Shown piece by piece: positions 61,748-64,000 of a stretch of 64,000 nucleotides of DNA. The first letter of the stretch is position 1; the number at the start of each line of letters is the position of its first letter. This DNA is from CAYQZD01 sp964421875 (GTDB lineage Bacteria > Electryoneota > Tariuqbacteria > Tariuqbacterales > Tariuqbacteraceae), in NCBI GenBank assembly GCA_964421875.1, contig CAYQZD010000003.1:1-64000 (forward strand). Direction: 5' to 3'. The notes under the pieces are model-generated. The model worked only from the letters and a program-made list of their open reading frames with translations. It was not told where the DNA came from and searched no databases. Position numbers and translations under genes: made by a program.

Positions 61748-62218
61748 TTGCGTTCTGAATTATGGAGGTTGATTGTAGGTTTAATATACATTCATTCTGA
61801 AAATAGTGGCAGCGCTAATACGCGAGCCGTAAATTTTCATCTTAAATTGCGCAAGGTCGCGATAGAGACCCTCGAATGAGGGTTTAATATAATATTACTG
61901 CAATTAATTTCAACTGTGATAGGCAAAAACATCGCGGCTTCCCTCGTTCCCACGCTCCAGCGTGGGAATGCATACCATCTCCGATAACGGCTATAACGTT
62001 GCGCTATGCCTTTAGCGAAGCGGAGACCTGACAGTGTTCTCGTTTCCCCTCGTTCCCACGCTCCCGCGTGCGAATGCATACTAGGGAATCTGTCATTGCG
62101 CACAAAAGAGTGGGTTCTTAACCCACCAATTTACAAGTCATTCCGGCGTAACCGGAATCCTTCTTCCTAGTGAGCTTTCAAATGAACGCCCGCTGCAACG
62201 GGATGAACCTCCCGCCTA
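61748..62218. repeat. Structured repeat copy and palindromes before MutM
   Basis: 471 bp. A third copy of the 90-bp structured repeat lies at 61797-61885 (terminal stem CCCTC/GAGGG with GAAT loop). Then come two TTCCCACGCTCC palindromes (61944-61972 and 62050-62079), a GTGGGTTCTTAACCCAC copy (62110-62126) and CATTCCGGCGTAACCGGAATCC (62138-62160). No gene; short frames such as the 88-residue one at 61837 are made of repeats. Confidence 0.8.
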
Positions 62219-63040
62219 CTACCTATCACACCTTTGGCACCGAGGACAATAAAAAGAACTCCTACCCCCCGAAACCATCCGCTGAATCTCTGCACCGCAA
62301 ACCGGACACTCCTCCCCCGCCTTGCCGTAAACCCGGAGAAAGTCCTGGAATCCCCCCGAATCCATATCCGGTCGTTTGTAATCAGAGATGGTGGTGCCGC
62401 AGCATTCGATCGCTTCCCCCAATACCGCCCGAATCTCCGATACTAAACCTTCAAGCCGCTCCCGTGATAAAACCTGACACCCGGTCGAAGGATGAATCCC
62501 GGCTCGATAAAGTATCTCTGAGACGTAGATATTCCCTAACCCCGCTATCACCGACTGGTCCAGCAGCAGCTCCTTAATCGCCCGCCTGCGTCTAACGAAC
62601 GCATCGGCTAAGTAATCGGCGCTGAATTCCGAATTCAGCGGTTCCGCGCCCAGTCTTTCTATCGCAGGGATAACAGCCCCGGAACCGTAATACCTGAGAC
62701 GACCGAAACGACGGACATCATCCATCGCCAAACCGAACCGCTCGAACTCGAAACGTGCCACAGTGTGTTTGCCCGAAGCGGTTCCCTTCTCCACGAGTCT
62801 GAATACGCCGGTCATCCCCAGATGAGCTAAAATAATTCCCTCGGAAAGCCGGAACAGCAGATACTTACCCCGCCGCTCAACCGCTTCGATTCGCTTCCCC
62901 GATACCGACCTTACAAACTCCGCCGAACTTTGTCCCCGCAAATAACTCTCCCGCAGTACCGAACAACCTGTGATGATTCTGCCCTTCAGTGCAGGCGCCA
63001 ACTCCCGGCGCACCGTTTCAACTTCAGGAAGTTCCGGCAT
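62219..63040 (-). CDS. mutM: MutM (Fpg) formamidopyrimidine-DNA glycosylase
   Basis: DNA glycosylase/AP lyase that removes 8-oxoguanine and formamidopyrimidines. The start is set by the required N-terminal Pro: the ATG at 63040 gives M-PELPEVET with Pro2 as nucleophile and Glu3 as partner; an upstream GTG would block this. The H2TH region and the C-terminal zinc finger CPVC...CPRC are present (273 residues). The ATG overlaps the aldehyde dehydrogenase stop by one base (TGATG), so they form an operon. Confidence 0.96.
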   Translation of the reverse strand: MPELPEVETVRRELAPALKGRIITGCSVLRESYLRGQSSAEFVRSVSGKRIEAVERRGKYLLFRLSEGIILAHLGMTGVFRLVEKGTASGKHTVARFEFERFGLAMDDVRRFGRLRYYGSGAVIPAIERLGAEPLNSEFSADYLADAFVRRRRAIKELLLDQSVIAGLGNIYVSEILYRAGIHPSTGCQVLSRERLEGLVSEIRAVLGEAIECCGTTISDYKRPDMDSGGFQDFLRVYGKAGEECPVCGAEIQRMVSGGRSSFYCPRCQRCDR

Positions 63041-64000
63041 CACCCGACCGGATTGATGGTCATCAAACGAAGCTCGCTCATCTCCTCCATCGCATAGCGC
63101 ACTCCCTCCCGACCAAAACCGGAATTTTTAACCCCGCCATAGGGCATATGGTCCACCCGAAAAGTCGGAATATCGCCCACTATGACTCCGCCAACCTCAA
63201 GCGTTTCGAAGGCGCGCCAGGCTTTGTTCAAATCCGAAGTGAACACCCCCGCCTGCAAACCGTAATCCGAATCGTTCACCTCCGCCAAAGCATCCTCGAA
63301 CTCGCGGTACTTGGAAACAACTACCACCGGGGCGAAAATCTCCGAGCTGTACGCCGGCTGGGAACGGGGAACTCCCGCAAGCGCCGTCGCAGGGAACATC
63401 CGCCCCTCCCTTTCGCCGCCCAGCAACATCTCCGCTCCTGCCTCGACCGCGCTCTTCACCCAGGATTCAGCCTTCTCCGCTGAAGCAAGGTCTATCATCG
63501 GACCCAAACGCGTCTCCTCGTCCAAAGGGTTCCCCGGCTTCAAAGCTTTTGCTTCTTCCAAAAATGCCGCTAAAAACCGGTCGTAAATATCCTCCTGAAG
63601 GATTATACGTTGTATCGAAATGCAAATCTGCCCGGCGTAGGAATATGCGCCAGTGATGCAACGCTCCACCGCGTAATCAAGCGTTCCCGGGTCGTCCACA
63701 ATCACCGCAGCGTTGCCCCCCAGTTCCAGGGTAACCTTCATCCTGCCGCAAAGCGATTTCAAACGCCAGCCCACCTTCGGAGAGCCGGTGAACGTCAGCT
63801 TCTTCAAACGAAAATCCCTCAGAATCTTCTCCGCAGCCGCGCCCCGGCAGGGAATCACGGATACAGCCTCCTCTGGCCAGCCCGATTCTAAAATAACCTC
63901 CCCCAATTTCAAAGCCGTGAACGGCGCGCTGGACGACGGCTTGACAATGACAGGATTACCCACCGCAATCGCGGGCGCAACTTTGTGCGCCACTAAGTTC
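63040..64000 (-). CDS. NAD(P)-dependent aldehyde dehydrogenase, 5' end beyond window
   Basis: Partial ALDH superfamily protein; about 320 residues are in view and the N-terminal part lies beyond base 64000 (the frame runs on upstream through NLVAHKVAPAIAVGN). Features: catalytic Cys in YAGQICISIQR, Glu in LELGGNA and the late YGLQAGVFTSD and GGVKNSGFGREG motifs of non-acylating ALDHs. The product is probably a dehydrogenase of a small aldehyde, possibly lactaldehyde-like; the substrate cannot be fixed. It shares TGATG with mutM downstream. Confidence 0.9.
   Translation of the reverse strand, partial: NLVAHKVAPAIAVGNPVIVKPSSSAPFTALKLGEVILESGWPEEAVSVIPCRGAAAEKILRDFRLKKLTFTGSPKVGWRLKSLCGRMKVTLELGGNAAVIVDDPGTLDYAVERCITGAYSYAGQICISIQRIILQEDIYDRFLAAFLEEAKALKPGNPLDEETRLGPMIDLASAEKAESWVKSAVEAGAEMLLGGEREGRMFPATALAGVPRSQPAYSSEIFAPVVVVSKYREFEDALAEVNDSDYGLQAGVFTSDLNKAWRAFETLEVGGVIVGDIPTFRVDHMPYGGVKNSGFGREGVRYAMEEMSELRLMTINPVG

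Noticed and set aside
61837..62103. 88-residue minus-strand frame
   Set aside because: It is made almost entirely of the structured repeat and TTCCCACGCTCC palindromes.

Overview
The window looks like one contiguous piece of a Gram-negative bacterial chromosome. The DNA is of moderate GC. Outer-membrane traits are present (a beta-barrel protein, lipoproteins and a CotH-type surface protein with a type IX secretion-like C-terminal sorting tail), and MurE carries the meso-diaminopimelate motif. The sorting tail together with the gene mix suggests an uncultured lineage of the FCB (Fibrobacteres-Chlorobi-Bacteroidetes) superphylum rather than a model genus; this is inference. I call 53 protein genes. 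Fifty lie on the minus strand and only three (small heat shock protein, DUF3096-like membrane protein, rubrerythrin) on the plus strand. TTG start codons are common. I saw no rRNA, tRNA, CRISPR array, transposase or prophage gene.

Layout by position (most genes read right to left). 1-5811: division and cell-wall (dcw) cluster mraZ-rsmH-ftsL-ftsI-murE, with a consensus sigma-70 promoter and three MraZ boxes in front of mraZ. 6015-9965: a lipoprotein-like isoaspartyl methyltransferase, an archaeal-type GatE and an AI-2E family transporter. 10110-15484: a four-gene envelope cluster with two tandem phosphodiesterase/phosphatase-superfamily proteins. 15565-25713: FapA-like protein and surface-glycan genes (WecA/MraY-like transferase, DegT aminotransferase, PIG-L deacetylase, WbqC, PHP-like membrane protein, glycosyltransferase, radical SAM). 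26151-28634: sigma-54-type promoter with hsp20, a small membrane protein, and an HDOD-GGDEF signalling protein. 29182-33081: a second glycan block. 33330-42169: Mrp ATPase, DUF364/DUF4213 protein, OPT transporter, CotH protein, antiporter plus PTS EIIA. 42528-50470: cysteine desulfurase, QueH, two paralogous orphan sensor-like membrane proteins, cupin, DUF3795, transglutaminase-like protein. 50728-56746: a three-subunit xanthine-dehydrogenase-type molybdenum hydroxylase with PgeF, interrupted by a sulfotransferase gene. 57394-64000: rubrerythrin, acylating aldehyde dehydrogenase, aminotransferase, diacylglycerol kinase, MutM and a truncated aldehyde dehydrogenase.

The most unusual content lies between the genes. 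Nearly every long spacer is a mosaic of short repeats: palindromes recurring 3-9 times in this window, nonamer runs, and many degenerate arrays with a strict 7-bp period but a different unit at each place. At least eight heptamer arrays begin at, or within a few bases of, the stop codon of a gene (murE, pcm, the first phosphodiesterase, OPT transporter, a sensor protein, transglutaminase-like protein, PgeF, aminotransferase). Others abut gene starts. In two cases (antiporter, DUF364 protein) the conserved protein N-terminus runs past the last NTG codon into an array, and in a third the only ATG of a sulfotransferase lies inside a dispersed palindrome. A roughly 90-bp repeat found twice in tandem near 50.5 kb and again near 61.8 kb folds into hairpins whose terminal stem shows compensatory changes. 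These intergenic elements are my best candidate for an undescribed system.
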